From NCBI RefSeq assembly GCF_014236655.1, contig NZ_JACMYG010000024.1:28761-92760 (forward strand): DNA of 64,000 bases, written 5' to 3'. The notes below the pieces were generated by a model. That model was not told the DNA's origin and did not search any database. It saw only the letters and a list, made by a program, of their open reading frames with translations. This document shows positions 18,499-26,551 of the stretch, piece after piece. Made by a program: the position numbers and the translations under genes. This stretch comes from Pseudomonas kielensis (GTDB lineage Bacteria > Pseudomonadota > Gammaproteobacteria > Pseudomonadales > Pseudomonadaceae). Numbering within the stretch: position 1 is the stretch's first letter; the number at the start of each line of letters is the position of its first letter.

Positions 18499-19842
18499 TC
18501 AGACACCCGATGGCGACAGCGCGCTGGTAGCGCTCGATGCGCTGCGCTGACTACTGATGGCAAACACGGTCATGGCAATGGCGGCTACCGCACCCGGCAG
18601 GGCAAACGCCATGAAGTTGAGTTGCAGCGGCAGGTTGATCCCCAACAGGGCCCCCCCGAGCAATGGGCCGACAATAGCACCGTTGCGACCGATACCCGAA
18701 GCCCAGCCCAGGCCGGTGGAGCGGATCGTCATGGAGTAGAACTGTGCGGCGCAGGCGTACAACAGGATCTGCGAACCGATGGTGGTGGCGCCAGCAATGG
18801 CGATCAGCACATACAGCAGTGGCATCGGGCTGTTGAAACCGAGCAAGGTGATCGACACCGCCGCCATGGCGAAGAACACCGCCAACACCCGCGGCAGGTT
18901 CAGCTTGTCGCCCAGCACGCCGCCACCGACGGCGCCGAAGATCGCGCCGAAGTTCAGCACCAGCAGGAACGACAGGCTCGAACCCAGGCTGTACCCGGCG
19001 TTGGCCATCAACTTCGGCAGCCAGGAGCTCAAGGCATAGACCATCAGCAGACAGCAGAAGAACGCCAGCCACAGCATCAGCGTGCGCAGCGCCCGACCTT
19101 CGCGAAACAACTGCAGCACCGGGGTGCCCGTGCCCTTCACTTCGCTCATCTGCAGTTGATCACTTCTGTGGCCAACGTACGTCGGCTCCACGCGCTCCAG
19201 GACCTTGCGTGCCTCTTCATCGCGTCCCTGGCGCAGCATGAAACCCACCGACTCGGGCAGGAAGTACATGATCAGCGGCAGCATCAACAGGGGCAGCACT
19301 GCGACGTAGAACACCGACTGCCAGCCAAAACTGGGGATCAACACAATGCCCAGCCCGGCCGACAGCATGCCACCGACCGAATAGCCGCTGAACATGATCG
19401 CCACCAGGGTGCTGCGGATTTTTTTCGGCGCGTATTCGTTCATCAGCGCCACCACGTTGGGCATGACCCCGCCGATGCCCAGCCCAGCGATGAACCGGCA
19501 GATCCCGAACTCCGTCGGGTTGCGGGCAAACCCGTTGAGCACCGTGAAACCGCTGAACAGGATCACGCACAGGGTAATGGCTTTCTTGCGGCCGATCCGG
19601 TCTGACAGCGGGCCGAAAAACAATGCGCCGAACATCATCCCGAACAGCGCGTAACTGCCCAGGGCGCCGGCCTGCAACGGGCTGAGCCCCCACTCTTTCA
19701 TCAGCATCGGCAGGACCACGCCGTAGATCACCAGGTCGTAGCCATCGAAGATGATGATCAGGGCGCACCAGAACAGCACCATCCAGTGGAAGCGGTTGAA
19801 ACGAGCGTTGTCGATCAGCTCATGTACGTCGATCTTGCGCAT
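18499..19842 (-). CDS. benK: aromatic acid/H+ symporter BenK (MFS)
   Basis: A 447-residue MFS transporter of the aromatic acid:H+ symporter group (BenK/PcaK). Seen: the N-terminus MRKIDVHELIDNARFNRFHW, the first helix with FDGYDLVIYGVVLPML (the DGYD motif needed for transport in PcaK), and the MFS loop GPLSDRIGRKKAI (about 80-93). A long central cytoplasmic loop lies near 215-255, and there are 12 predicted helices. ATG 19842 fits the usual BenK N-terminus; an upstream in-frame start at 19878 adds a Lys/Gln-rich stretch. It leads the benKEF operon, 94 bases downstream of two BenR-like boxes. Confidence 0.93.
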   Translation of the reverse strand: MRKIDVHELIDNARFNRFHWMVLFWCALIIIFDGYDLVIYGVVLPMLMKEWGLSPLQAGALGSYALFGMMFGALFFGPLSDRIGRKKAITLCVILFSGFTVLNGFARNPTEFGICRFIAGLGIGGVMPNVVALMNEYAPKKIRSTLVAIMFSGYSVGGMLSAGLGIVLIPSFGWQSVFYVAVLPLLMLPLIMYFLPESVGFMLRQGRDEEARKVLERVEPTYVGHRSDQLQMSEVKGTGTPVLQLFREGRALRTLMLWLAFFCCLLMVYALSSWLPKLMANAGYSLGSSLSFLLVLNFGAIFGAVGGGVLGDKLNLPRVLAVFFAMAAVSITLLGFNSPMPLLYVLIAIAGATTIGSQILLYACAAQFYSMTIRSTGLGWASGIGRNGAIVGPLLGGALLGINLPLQLNFMAFALPGAVAAIAMTVFAISSQRSASSATSALSPSGV

Positions 19843-19885
19843 GGCATCTGTCTCTTGTTGTTGTTTTTTTAAGAGCATCGGTCAC

Positions 19886-19905
19886 GTGATAAGCGTGCGT
19901 ATCAC
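19886..19905 (-). promoter_or_regulatory. inverted repeat in the benK leader
   Basis: GTGATA-N8-TATCAC lies 44-63 bases before the benK ATG, downstream of the BenR boxes. It could be a hairpin in the mRNA leader or an operator. No protein can be assigned. Confidence 0.35.
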
Positions 19906-19934
19906 CGAGGGTAGGGAGGCCTGCAGCGCAGCAA

Positions 19935-19970
19935 TATCCGCTTTGCGCAGATCGTTATCCGTTTTGTGCA
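19935..19970 (-). promoter_or_regulatory. tandem BenR/XylS-type boxes upstream of benK
   Basis: On the minus strand TGCACAAAACGGATA and TGCGCAAAGCGGATA form a direct repeat with a 6-base spacer (21-bp period). The XylS/BenR half-site is TGCA-N6-GGNTA: the distal copy is perfect and the proximal has one mismatch. The same geometry occurs in the XylS-dependent Pm promoter. The rest of the 357-base gap 19843-20199 holds the benK leader and, toward its right end, the autotransporter leader with TAGGGAT before its ATG; I see no further gene there. Confidence 0.8.
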
Positions 19971-20199
19971 GCGGGTCGATTGCATTACACCCCTGGGGGC
20001 AAGGCCGAAGGCCGCGACAGTCCGCTGGTCGGAAAACAGCCACACTTCCGGAATTATCCGTCTACACCTTTTACCTATCTGATGGATCAGTTTCAGCGTG
20101 TCAGGGCAACGGCTGCCTGTGGAGTATGAATATGAGTGGAGCCAGGCCTTAGAGAGAGCCATCAGGACGATGCCAACACTCATTCAGTAGGGATACGTC

Positions 20200-22851
20200 A
20201 TGTTCCATCACCTAAGGCTAAGCACGCTCCTGCCGTGCGCCTCGCTCTTGCTCCTCGCCAGTCCCGTCGCCCAGGCGGCTTGTACCCTGCTCCCCGGCCC
20301 CGGCGATACCCGCCATACGTGCGACAGTGGCACCAGCGGCCCACTCACCGACACCCTGGGCAACAACTCCCTGACCTTCCCGGCCAACGGCTCCGGCACG
20401 ATCAATGGCAACGTCACGTTCGGGGCCGGAGTGGACCGGGTAGTGATGGATTCCGGCAGCATTACCGGATCGCTGGACCAGAGCGATGGCAACGACTCCC
20501 TGGAGATCAACGCCGGACAGATCACTGGCACGGTTAACCAGGGCAACGGTATCGATGAGTTCAAAATGACCGGAGGGCAGGTCCAGTCGCTGGCCCAGGG
20601 CGACGGGCGGGATCGCTTCCTGATGAGCGCGGGCACCATCGTCGGGGCCTTCGAGGACGGCGATGTGGCGACGATGACCGGGGGCACCATCGGCCGCGTC
20701 GACATGAAACTCGATAACAATATTTTTGATATGTCGGGCGGACGGATTCTCGGCAACCTGGTTACCGGATTTGGCCTGGATACCATCACCGTGTCGGAGG
20801 GCTCGATCGGCGGCAACATCAGCACCAGCGGTGGCGATGACATCATCAGCGTCTCCGGCGGGGTGATTGCCGGGCAGATCCGCGCCAGCGCTGGCAACGA
20901 TCGCCTCACCTGGCGCAACGGCGGACAGATCAATTCCGCCATCCTCATGGGTGACGGCGACGACAGCGCCCTGTTGAGCAATCTCTCCGAGACCACACTC
21001 GCCTCCACCCCCTCTGTGGACGGTGGGCTGGGCACTGACCGCCTGAGCTTCGACAACAGCACCTCGGCAGGCGCGGCACGTTATGTCGGCTGGGAGTCGG
21101 TGACGCTGGGCAATCACTCGCGCTTCTCGCTGGCGGGGGACTTCTTCCTCGGGGACAGCGCCAGCGCCACGGGCGTATTGGCCATTGACGGCAGCAGTAC
21201 CCTGGCCGTGACCCAAGGCGCTATCCGCCCCTACACCGCCGGCCAACTGACGACACTGAGCAACGCCGGGATCATCGACATGACCAGCGGCAGCAGCCGT
21301 GCCAGCGATTCACTGACGGTCCATGGCAACTACGTTGGCAACAACGGGCAACTGTTGCTGCAAACCGTGCTGGGTACCGACAGTTCCGCCAGTGACAAGC
21401 TGGTGGTGTCCCAAGGCACCCTCAGCGGTAACACCCAACTGGGCATCACCAACCTCGGCGGCCTGGGCGGTTTGACTCGCCAGAACGGGATCGAAGTGGT
21501 GCAGGCACGTAACGGCGCCATCAGCCGCAGCGATGCCTTTGCCTTGAAGGGCTCGCTGTCCGCCGGCGCCTATCAGTACTACCTGTTCAAGGGCGGGGTC
21601 ACCGCGGGATCCGAGAACAACTGGTACCTGCGCTCATCGGTGGTGGCAGTGCCGCCGCCAACCGTTCCACCCGCCGTTGTCCCCCCGGTCGTGCCCCCGG
21701 CCCCACCACCGATCCAGCAGCCGGCGCCCGTGGTTGACCCGGATGAGCCCGCCGTCGAACCACCGACCGCGCAACCGGTGGCGCCCGTCGAGCCGAACCA
21801 GGTGCCGCCGCCACAAACCCTGGCCCAGACTTCGCCGACACCGGCCATCAGCACACCGCCGATCCCCAAGGCCGTGGCCGGCGCCGATCCGATTCCCCTG
21901 TATCGCCTGGAAGTCCCGGTGTATTCCGTGGTCATCCCCGCCGCCCAACTGCTGACGATGCAAGCCCTGGGCACCTTCCATGATCGCCAGGGCGAGCAAA
22001 GCCTGCTGAGCGAAATCGGAGCCGTACCCGCCGGATGGGGCCGTCTGTATGGCAGTAATCTGCAAAAAAGCTGGTCCGGCACCGTGACCCCGAGTTTTGA
22101 CGGCTCGCTCCAGGGCTTCCAGATTGGTCATGATCTGTATGCCTCGCAGACCAGCGGCGGACAATTGCAACGCTTCGGTTTTTTTGTCGGCCACAGTCAC
22201 CTGCAAGGCGACGTCGATGGGTTTGCCGAAGGCTTCCAGGACCGACGCTCGGGCCGGGTCAAGCTCGACGGCGATCAGGTGGGCGCCTACTGGACCTTGG
22301 TCGACCCCAGCGGCTGGTATTTCGATACCGTGGCGATGTGGTCGAGCCTGGACGGCGACAATCGCTCCGATCGCGGCGTGAAGATGGACACCGACGGCCA
22401 TGCGCTGGCGCTGTCCGTAGAGGCTGGGTACACAATTGCCGTCGCGCAAGACTGGGTGCTGGAACCCCAGGTGCAAGTGATCAACCAGCAGATTGACCTG
22501 GACTCGCAGAACGACGGTATCTCCAATGTGGCATTCGACTCCCAGGATTACTGGACCGGCCGCCTCGGTGCCCGCCTCAAGGGGCGGTTCATGGCGCAGG
22601 ACATCCCGCTCGAACCCTATCTGCGGGCCAACCTGTGGAAAACGTTCGGTGGTTACGACACCGTCACCTATGACGACATCGACCGGATCAAGAGCGAGCA
22701 CAAGTCCTCATCGGCGGACCTGGGCGTGGGCCTGGTGGCGAAGCTGTCTTCGAGTGTCAGTGTTTACATGGGCGCCGACTACAACACCCATCTGGACAGC
22801 AACGATCTGGACGGCGTCTCCGGCAATCTGGGCGTGCGCATGAGCTGGTAG
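20200..22851 (+). CDS. autotransporter (type Va) with repeat passenger domain
   Basis: An 883-residue secreted protein. The Sec signal is MFHHLRLSTLLPCASLLLLASPVAQA. The passenger (about 70-270) is built of about nine tandem repeats of roughly 20 residues with a D...(M/V)xxGxIxG pattern, suggesting a beta-solenoid. A Pro-rich linker follows (about 485-560, VPPPTVPPAVVPP...). The C-terminal 280 residues are an autotransporter barrel (WGRLYGSNLQKSWSG...FQIGHDLYA...) ending in LGVRMSW with the aromatic final residue needed for BAM insertion. The passenger lacks a visible protease triad, so an adhesin or surface layer role is more likely. It is divergent from benK. Confidence 0.88.
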   Translation: MFHHLRLSTLLPCASLLLLASPVAQAACTLLPGPGDTRHTCDSGTSGPLTDTLGNNSLTFPANGSGTINGNVTFGAGVDRVVMDSGSITGSLDQSDGNDSLEINAGQITGTVNQGNGIDEFKMTGGQVQSLAQGDGRDRFLMSAGTIVGAFEDGDVATMTGGTIGRVDMKLDNNIFDMSGGRILGNLVTGFGLDTITVSEGSIGGNISTSGGDDIISVSGGVIAGQIRASAGNDRLTWRNGGQINSAILMGDGDDSALLSNLSETTLASTPSVDGGLGTDRLSFDNSTSAGAARYVGWESVTLGNHSRFSLAGDFFLGDSASATGVLAIDGSSTLAVTQGAIRPYTAGQLTTLSNAGIIDMTSGSSRASDSLTVHGNYVGNNGQLLLQTVLGTDSSASDKLVVSQGTLSGNTQLGITNLGGLGGLTRQNGIEVVQARNGAISRSDAFALKGSLSAGAYQYYLFKGGVTAGSENNWYLRSSVVAVPPPTVPPAVVPPVVPPAPPPIQQPAPVVDPDEPAVEPPTAQPVAPVEPNQVPPPQTLAQTSPTPAISTPPIPKAVAGADPIPLYRLEVPVYSVVIPAAQLLTMQALGTFHDRQGEQSLLSEIGAVPAGWGRLYGSNLQKSWSGTVTPSFDGSLQGFQIGHDLYASQTSGGQLQRFGFFVGHSHLQGDVDGFAEGFQDRRSGRVKLDGDQVGAYWTLVDPSGWYFDTVAMWSSLDGDNRSDRGVKMDTDGHALALSVEAGYTIAVAQDWVLEPQVQVINQQIDLDSQNDGISNVAFDSQDYWTGRLGARLKGRFMAQDIPLEPYLRANLWKTFGGYDTVTYDDIDRIKSEHKSSSADLGVGLVAKLSSSVSVYMGADYNTHLDSNDLDGVSGNLGVRMSW

Positions 22852-22977
22852 CCGCCTAGAGCATCGTCACGGCCGCGCCAGGACATCCCGTCAGCCAGGC
22901 TGACGGGAAATCAAAAGTTTGCGTCTGTCCGACAAACTGTGTTCTTTGTGATCGCATTTGAACGCTAAGCTTGGCCT

Positions 22978-23604
22978 ATGGATGATTCAGATTACTTACG
23001 CCTGCTGACCATTGCGGCCGAGCAGGCCAACGCGTTCCTCTCCAATGCCCGCAAATGGGAGCGTGAGCGTTGGGTGTGTCAACGCCTGTTGCAGGGCTTG
23101 AACATTCCTTACCGCGCCGACGAGTTCAGCCCCGCCGGCGAGCCGCCCGACGTGCTGTTTCGCGAGGCCAATTTCGAAGTGTTTTTCGTTCTCGACGAAG
23201 GTCGGCGGCTCAATGACGAGTGGCGCGATGAACTGCAGCGTCGGCGCAGCGCGTTCTCCCTGAGCCAGTTGGTGCGCCGCGAGGCCAAGCCCAAGCGGAT
23301 TCCGGCCAACGAGTTCTTGCTCAGGCTGGCGCCGACCCTGCGCAAGAAAGCACACAACTACAAAGAGCGCGGCATGGACCTGGGTGAACTGGACATCATC
23401 GCTTTCGCCAGCCTCAAGCGTGAAGTGCTGGACCTCAACAGCCACTTCCCGCCCCCCACCGAATACCTGCGACAAGGCTGGCGCTCGCTCTCGCTGGTCG
23501 GCCCGACCTTCGCCCGCGTGCTGTTCGCCCACCCCGATGCCCCAGACTTCCTGCGCAGCAACCTGGGGCGCAGCATCGTCTTCGACGTCGGGATCAGCCT
23601 GTGA
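22978..23604 (+). CDS. DUF1780 domain-containing protein
   Basis: A 208-residue soluble protein matching DUF1780, a family found mainly in Pseudomonas (PA4535-like). It begins MDDSDYLRLLTIAAEQANAFLSNARKWERERWVCQRLL and has a Lys/Arg-rich middle (RRREAKPK region). The fold is thought to resemble restriction-type endonucleases, but I cannot point to an intact catalytic motif. Its TGA overlaps the GTG of the MOSC gene (GTGA), so the two are coupled. Confidence 0.85.
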   Translation: MDDSDYLRLLTIAAEQANAFLSNARKWERERWVCQRLLQGLNIPYRADEFSPAGEPPDVLFREANFEVFFVLDEGRRLNDEWRDELQRRRSAFSLSQLVRREAKPKRIPANEFLLRLAPTLRKKAHNYKERGMDLGELDIIAFASLKREVLDLNSHFPPPTEYLRQGWRSLSLVGPTFARVLFAHPDAPDFLRSNLGRSIVFDVGISL

Positions 23605-24128
23605 GCCCGTTGCAGGAGCTGATCGCCGCCGTGCCGCAACAAGGCCGGGTGCGCTGGCTGGGCGTGCGCCCACAATCGCGCGGGCCGATGCTCGCGCTCG
23701 ACGCCGTGGAAGCACGCCTGGAGGCCGGCCTGACGGGTGATCATGCGCGGCCCGGGGTGCGCAATGCGCGACAGGTCACGTTGATCCAGTGGGAACACCT
23801 CGCCGTGATCAGCTCCCTGATGGAACGCCCTGCCGACCAGCCGATACACCCCCAGGACTTGCGCCGCAACATCGTGGTCAGCGGGATCAATCTGTTCAGC
23901 CTCAAGGGCCGGCGCTTCCGGATCGGCCAGGCCATCTTCGAAACCACGGGCTGGTGCCAGCCCTGCGCCCGGCTCGAACAGAACCTCGGCCCAGGGACTT
24001 TCCAGGCTGTGCGCGGCCATGGCGGGATTACCGCGCGGGTGCTACAAAGTGGCATCATTCGCCTGGATGACAGGCTGTGTGTCGAGCCCGTGCCAGCGAG
24101 CGGCTATGCTCCGTTCAATACGGGCTGA
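23601..24128 (+). CDS. MOSC domain-containing protein
   Basis: A 175-residue stand-alone MOSC (molybdenum cofactor sulfurase C-terminal) domain: VRWLGVRPQSRGPM at the N-terminus, DHARPGVRNARQVTLIQWEHL (about 48-68), LRRNIVVSGINLFSLKG (about 92) and FETTGWCQPCARLE with the conserved Cys (about 119). MOSC proteins of the YiiM/YuaD type handle molybdenum cofactor sulfur or reduce N-hydroxylated compounds; which applies here is not readable. The GTG start is fixed by its 4-base overlap with the DUF1780 stop. Confidence 0.87.
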   Translation: MSPLQELIAAVPQQGRVRWLGVRPQSRGPMLALDAVEARLEAGLTGDHARPGVRNARQVTLIQWEHLAVISSLMERPADQPIHPQDLRRNIVVSGINLFSLKGRRFRIGQAIFETTGWCQPCARLEQNLGPGTFQAVRGHGGITARVLQSGIIRLDDRLCVEPVPASGYAPFNTG

Positions 24129-24194
24129 CGGCTGACTTGGCCGCGCGCTGTAGCTTCTACACCTTTAGCAACGTCTACCTGACGAGGCCTTGAT

Positions 24195-24368
24195 ATGACC
24201 AGCCGCCTGAACCCGGACGACCAACAGCATGTCGAAGAGTACCTGCACCTGTCCCAGCACCAAGTCGAGCGCCGGCCTTTTCGGCCGTGGATGCTCCTGG
24301 TGATTGTCCTGGCGGTGACCATTGGCCTGGGCCTGCTGAGCCGTTTTATCAGTTACCTGACGCTATGA
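24195..24368 (+). CDS. DUF3094 small membrane protein
   Basis: A 57-residue protein, MTSRLNPDDQQHVEEYL...VERRPFRPWM followed by one membrane helix LLVIVLAVTIGLGLLSRFI near the C-terminus. The charged N-terminus plus FRPW before the helix is the DUF3094 pattern, found next to ndh in pseudomonads. Function unknown; the position suggests association with the membrane-bound NADH dehydrogenase. It lies 60 bases upstream of ndh in the same direction. Confidence 0.8.
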   Translation: MTSRLNPDDQQHVEEYLHLSQHQVERRPFRPWMLLVIVLAVTIGLGLLSRFISYLTL

Positions 24369-24428
24369 GCTGCGTGGCGCTCGCTCGGGTAACTGCACCG
24401 ATTTCTTTTAGCCTTGCGAGATATCCCC

Positions 24429-25727
24429 ATGACTCATCGTATTGTCATCGTTGGCGGCGGCGCCGGCGGTCTGGAGTTGGCTACCCGTCTGGGTAAGACT
24501 CTGGGCAAGCGTGGCACGGCCAGTGTGATGCTGGTCGACGCCAACCTGACCCACATCTGGAAACCGCTGCTGCATGAAGTGGCCGCCGGTTCGCTGAACT
24601 CTTCCGAAGACGAACTCAACTATGTCGCCCAGGCCAAATGGAACCACTTCGAGTTCCAGCTGGGGCGCATGAGCGGGCTCGATCGCGCGCAGAAGAAAAT
24701 CCAACTGGCCGCCACCTACGACGAAGCCGGCCTGGAGCTGGTACCGGCTCGTGAAGTGGCCTACGACTCGCTGGTCATCTCGGTGGGCAGCACCACCAAC
24801 GACTTCGGCACCCTGGGCGCGGCCCAGCACTGCCTGTTCCTCGACACCCGCAAACAGGCTGAGCGTTTCCACCAGCAACTGCTCAACCATTACCTGCGCG
24901 CCCATGCCGGGCAGACCGATAAGGTCGAGCAAATCAGCGTGGCCATCGTCGGCGCTGGCGCCACCGGTGTCGAACTGGCCGCCGAACTGCACAACGCGGC
25001 CCATGAACTGGCCGCCTACGGCCTGGACCGGATCAAGCCGGAAAACATGCACATCACCCTGATCGAGGCTGGCCCCCGGGTACTGCCGGCCCTACCGGAA
25101 CGGATCGGCGGGCCTGTGCATAAAACCCTGGAGAAACTGGGGGTCAATGTCATGACCAACGCGGCGGTCAGCGAAGTGACGGCCGACAGCCTGATCACCG
25201 CCGATGGCAATGTGATCAAGGCCAGCTTGAAAGTCTGGGCGGCCGGGATCCGCGCACCGGGTTTCCTCAAGGATATCGACGGCCTGGAAACCAACCGCAT
25301 CAACCAGCTGCAGGTATTGCCGACCCTGCAGACCACCCGCGACGAAAACATCTTCGCCTTCGGCGATTGCGCCGCCTGCCCACAGCCCGGAAGTGATCGC
25401 AATGTGCCGCCGCGCGCCCAGGCGGCGCACCAGCAGGCCTCGCTACTGGCCAAATCGTTGAAACTGCGGATCGAAGGCAAACCACTGCCGTCCTACAAGT
25501 ACACCGATTACGGCTCGCTGATCTCGCTGTCGCGGTTTTCGGCTGTGGGTAACTTGATGGGTAACCTGACTGGCAGCGTGATGCTGGAGGGCTGGCTGGC
25601 GCGGATGTTCTACGTGTCGCTGTACCGCATGCACCAGGTGGCGTTGTACGGGCCGTTTCGCACGGCGATGCTGATGCTGGGCAGCAAGATTGGACGCGGC
25701 ACCGAGCCACGCCTGAAACTTCACTGA
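24429..25727 (+). CDS. ndh: type II NADH:quinone oxidoreductase
   Basis: NDH-2 passes electrons from NADH to ubiquinone without pumping protons. The 432-residue flavoprotein has the FAD-binding RIVIVGGGAGGLELATRLGK at residues 4-23 and the second, NADH-binding VAIVGAGATGVELAAELHN near 172-190. It also shows VWAAGIRAP (about 275), the flavin-proximal FAFGDCAACP (about 310) and PPRAQAAHQQA (about 325), all typical of Ndh. ATG 24429 (MTHRIVIVGG) is preferred to an upstream in-frame start. A REP palindrome follows and may terminate transcription. Confidence 0.94.
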   Translation: MTHRIVIVGGGAGGLELATRLGKTLGKRGTASVMLVDANLTHIWKPLLHEVAAGSLNSSEDELNYVAQAKWNHFEFQLGRMSGLDRAQKKIQLAATYDEAGLELVPAREVAYDSLVISVGSTTNDFGTLGAAQHCLFLDTRKQAERFHQQLLNHYLRAHAGQTDKVEQISVAIVGAGATGVELAAELHNAAHELAAYGLDRIKPENMHITLIEAGPRVLPALPERIGGPVHKTLEKLGVNVMTNAAVSEVTADSLITADGNVIKASLKVWAAGIRAPGFLKDIDGLETNRINQLQVLPTLQTTRDENIFAFGDCAACPQPGSDRNVPPRAQAAHQQASLLAKSLKLRIEGKPLPSYKYTDYGSLISLSRFSAVGNLMGNLTGSVMLEGWLARMFYVSLYRMHQVALYGPFRTAMLMLGSKIGRGTEPRLKLH

Positions 25728-25736
25728 TGTAACACC

Positions 25737-25763
25737 TGTGGGAGCGAGCGGCTCGCTCCCACA
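25737..25763. repeat. REP palindrome after ndh
   Basis: TGTGGGAGCGAGC and the inverted GCTCGCTCCCACA are almost fused (one-base centre). It is the same REP core as at 3070 and 38589, 10 bases after the ndh stop, followed by TTGGTTTT. Confidence 0.75.
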
Positions 25764-25795
25764 TTGGTTTTGCAGTGCTTGAATTTTCAACAGAC

Positions 25796-25830
25796 AAAAA
25801 AAATCCCCGTATCTTTCGATACGAGGATTT
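25796..25830 (-). terminator. terminator of the tRNA operon
   Basis: On the minus strand AAATCCTCGTATC-GAAA-GATACGGGGATTT is followed by eight T. The stem is 13 bp with one mismatch and a GAAA loop, starting 7 bases after the last tRNA-Pro. Confidence 0.9.
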
Positions 25831-25836
25831 TTAATA

Positions 25837-25913
25837 TGGTCGGGGTAAGGGGATTCGAACTCCTGACATCCTGCTCCCAAAGCAGGCGCGCTACCGGACT
25901 GCGCTATACCCCG
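25837..25913 (-). tRNA. tRNA-Pro(UGG), copy 1
   Basis: 77 nt including encoded CCA. The anticodon arm is CCTGC-TTTGGGA-GCAGG with anticodon UGG, the T-loop is GTTCGAATC, and the acceptor CGGGGTA pairs with TACCCCG. It is identical to the copy at 26091-26167 but lies beyond an internal terminator (25916-25945). Confidence 0.97.
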
Positions 25914-25915
25914 GT

Positions 25916-25945
25916 AAAAAAAAGGCGACCTTTACAAGTCGCCTT
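25916..25945 (-). terminator. intrinsic terminator inside the tRNA cluster
   Basis: On the minus strand AAGGCGAC-TTGTAAAG-GTCGCCTT is followed by T8. It lies between tRNA-Lys and the last tRNA-Pro, so the Asn-Pro-Lys transcript can end here and copy 1 of tRNA-Pro would depend on readthrough or its own promoter. Confidence 0.85.
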
Positions 25946-26009
25946 CTTCGATCAGCGCTTTTGGCCTCTGATCTTAAGATTCGATTCCAGCGTTAACTGG
26001 TTTCAAAAA

Positions 26010-26085
26010 TGGTGGGTCGTGTGGGATTCGAACCTACGACCAATTGGTTAAAAGCCAACTGCTCTACCAACTGAGCTAACGACCC
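26010..26085 (-). tRNA. tRNA-Lys(UUU)
   Basis: 76 nt including encoded CCA. The anticodon stem-loop GTTGG-CTTTTAA-CCAAT carries UUU, the D-arm is AGCTCAGTTGGTAGAGC, and the acceptor GGGTCGT pairs with ACGACCC. Confidence 0.97.
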
Positions 26086-26090
26086 AAAAA

Positions 26091-26167
26091 TGGTCGGGGT
26101 AAGGGGATTCGAACTCCTGACATCCTGCTCCCAAAGCAGGCGCGCTACCGGACTGCGCTATACCCCG
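26091..26167 (-). tRNA. tRNA-Pro(UGG), copy 2
   Basis: 77 nt with encoded CCA, same sequence as copy 1. It lies 5 bases downstream of nothing but upstream of tRNA-Lys on the minus strand, between tRNA-Asn and tRNA-Lys. Confidence 0.97.
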
Positions 26168-26176
26168 GTTTGAAAT

Positions 26177-26252
26177 TGGCTCCGTGACCAGGACTCGAAC
26201 CTGGGACCCAATGATTAACAGTCATTTGCTCTACCGACTGAGCTATCACGGA
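26177..26252 (-). tRNA. tRNA-Asn(GUU)
   Basis: 76 nt including encoded CCA. The anticodon loop is CTGTTAA (GUU), the acceptor TCCGTGA pairs with TCACGGA, and the T-loop is GTTCGAGTC. It is the first gene of the tRNA operon, about 80 bases downstream of a strong promoter. Confidence 0.97.
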
Positions 26253-26333
26253 ACTACACATTTCAATCACAACATTTGAAGCTTTACTGCGTTCTCTTCG
26301 ACCCGTTCGCATCGCTGCGTTCGTGTGTCTGAG

Positions 26334-26368
26334 GCGCGCTATTCTACAACCTTAAACACCTCTGTCAA
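26334..26368 (-). promoter_or_regulatory. promoter of the tRNA operon with GC-rich discriminator
   Basis: On the minus strand there is a consensus -35 TTGACA (26363-26368), a 16-base spacer and -10 TAGAAT (26341-26346), then the discriminator AGCGCGCC. A GC-rich discriminator is the hallmark of stringently controlled stable-RNA promoters. The remainder of the 299-base gap 26253-26551 holds the leader, the clpB terminator and nothing else I can recognise. Confidence 0.85.
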
Positions 26369-26499
26369 CCCCCTAAATTGCTTTCAAGACAATGATTTGC
26401 AACTTATTTCAGATTTCTACTTGGGGAGTGGAAACCCTTGGAGCGACTTACTGCGGGGCGCACTTTACAAGCCTTTTCCTTACAGTTCAACACCCTGTG

Positions 26500-26529
26500 A
26501 AAAAAAAGGCCCCGCAATGCGAGGCCTTT
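26500..26529 (-). terminator. intrinsic terminator of clpB
   Basis: On the minus strand AAAGGCCTCGC-ATT-GCGGGGCCTTT is followed by a T run (A8 on the plus strand, 26500-26507), 23 bases beyond the clpB stop. One mismatch in the stem. Confidence 0.88.
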
Positions 26530-26551
26530 GCTCTTTTGCAGCAATCACGCC

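Noticed and set aside
25837..26252. tRNA cluster as an integration site
   Set aside because: No integrase, no partial tRNA copy and no direct repeat beyond the duplicated tRNA-Pro; the flanking genes are backbone.
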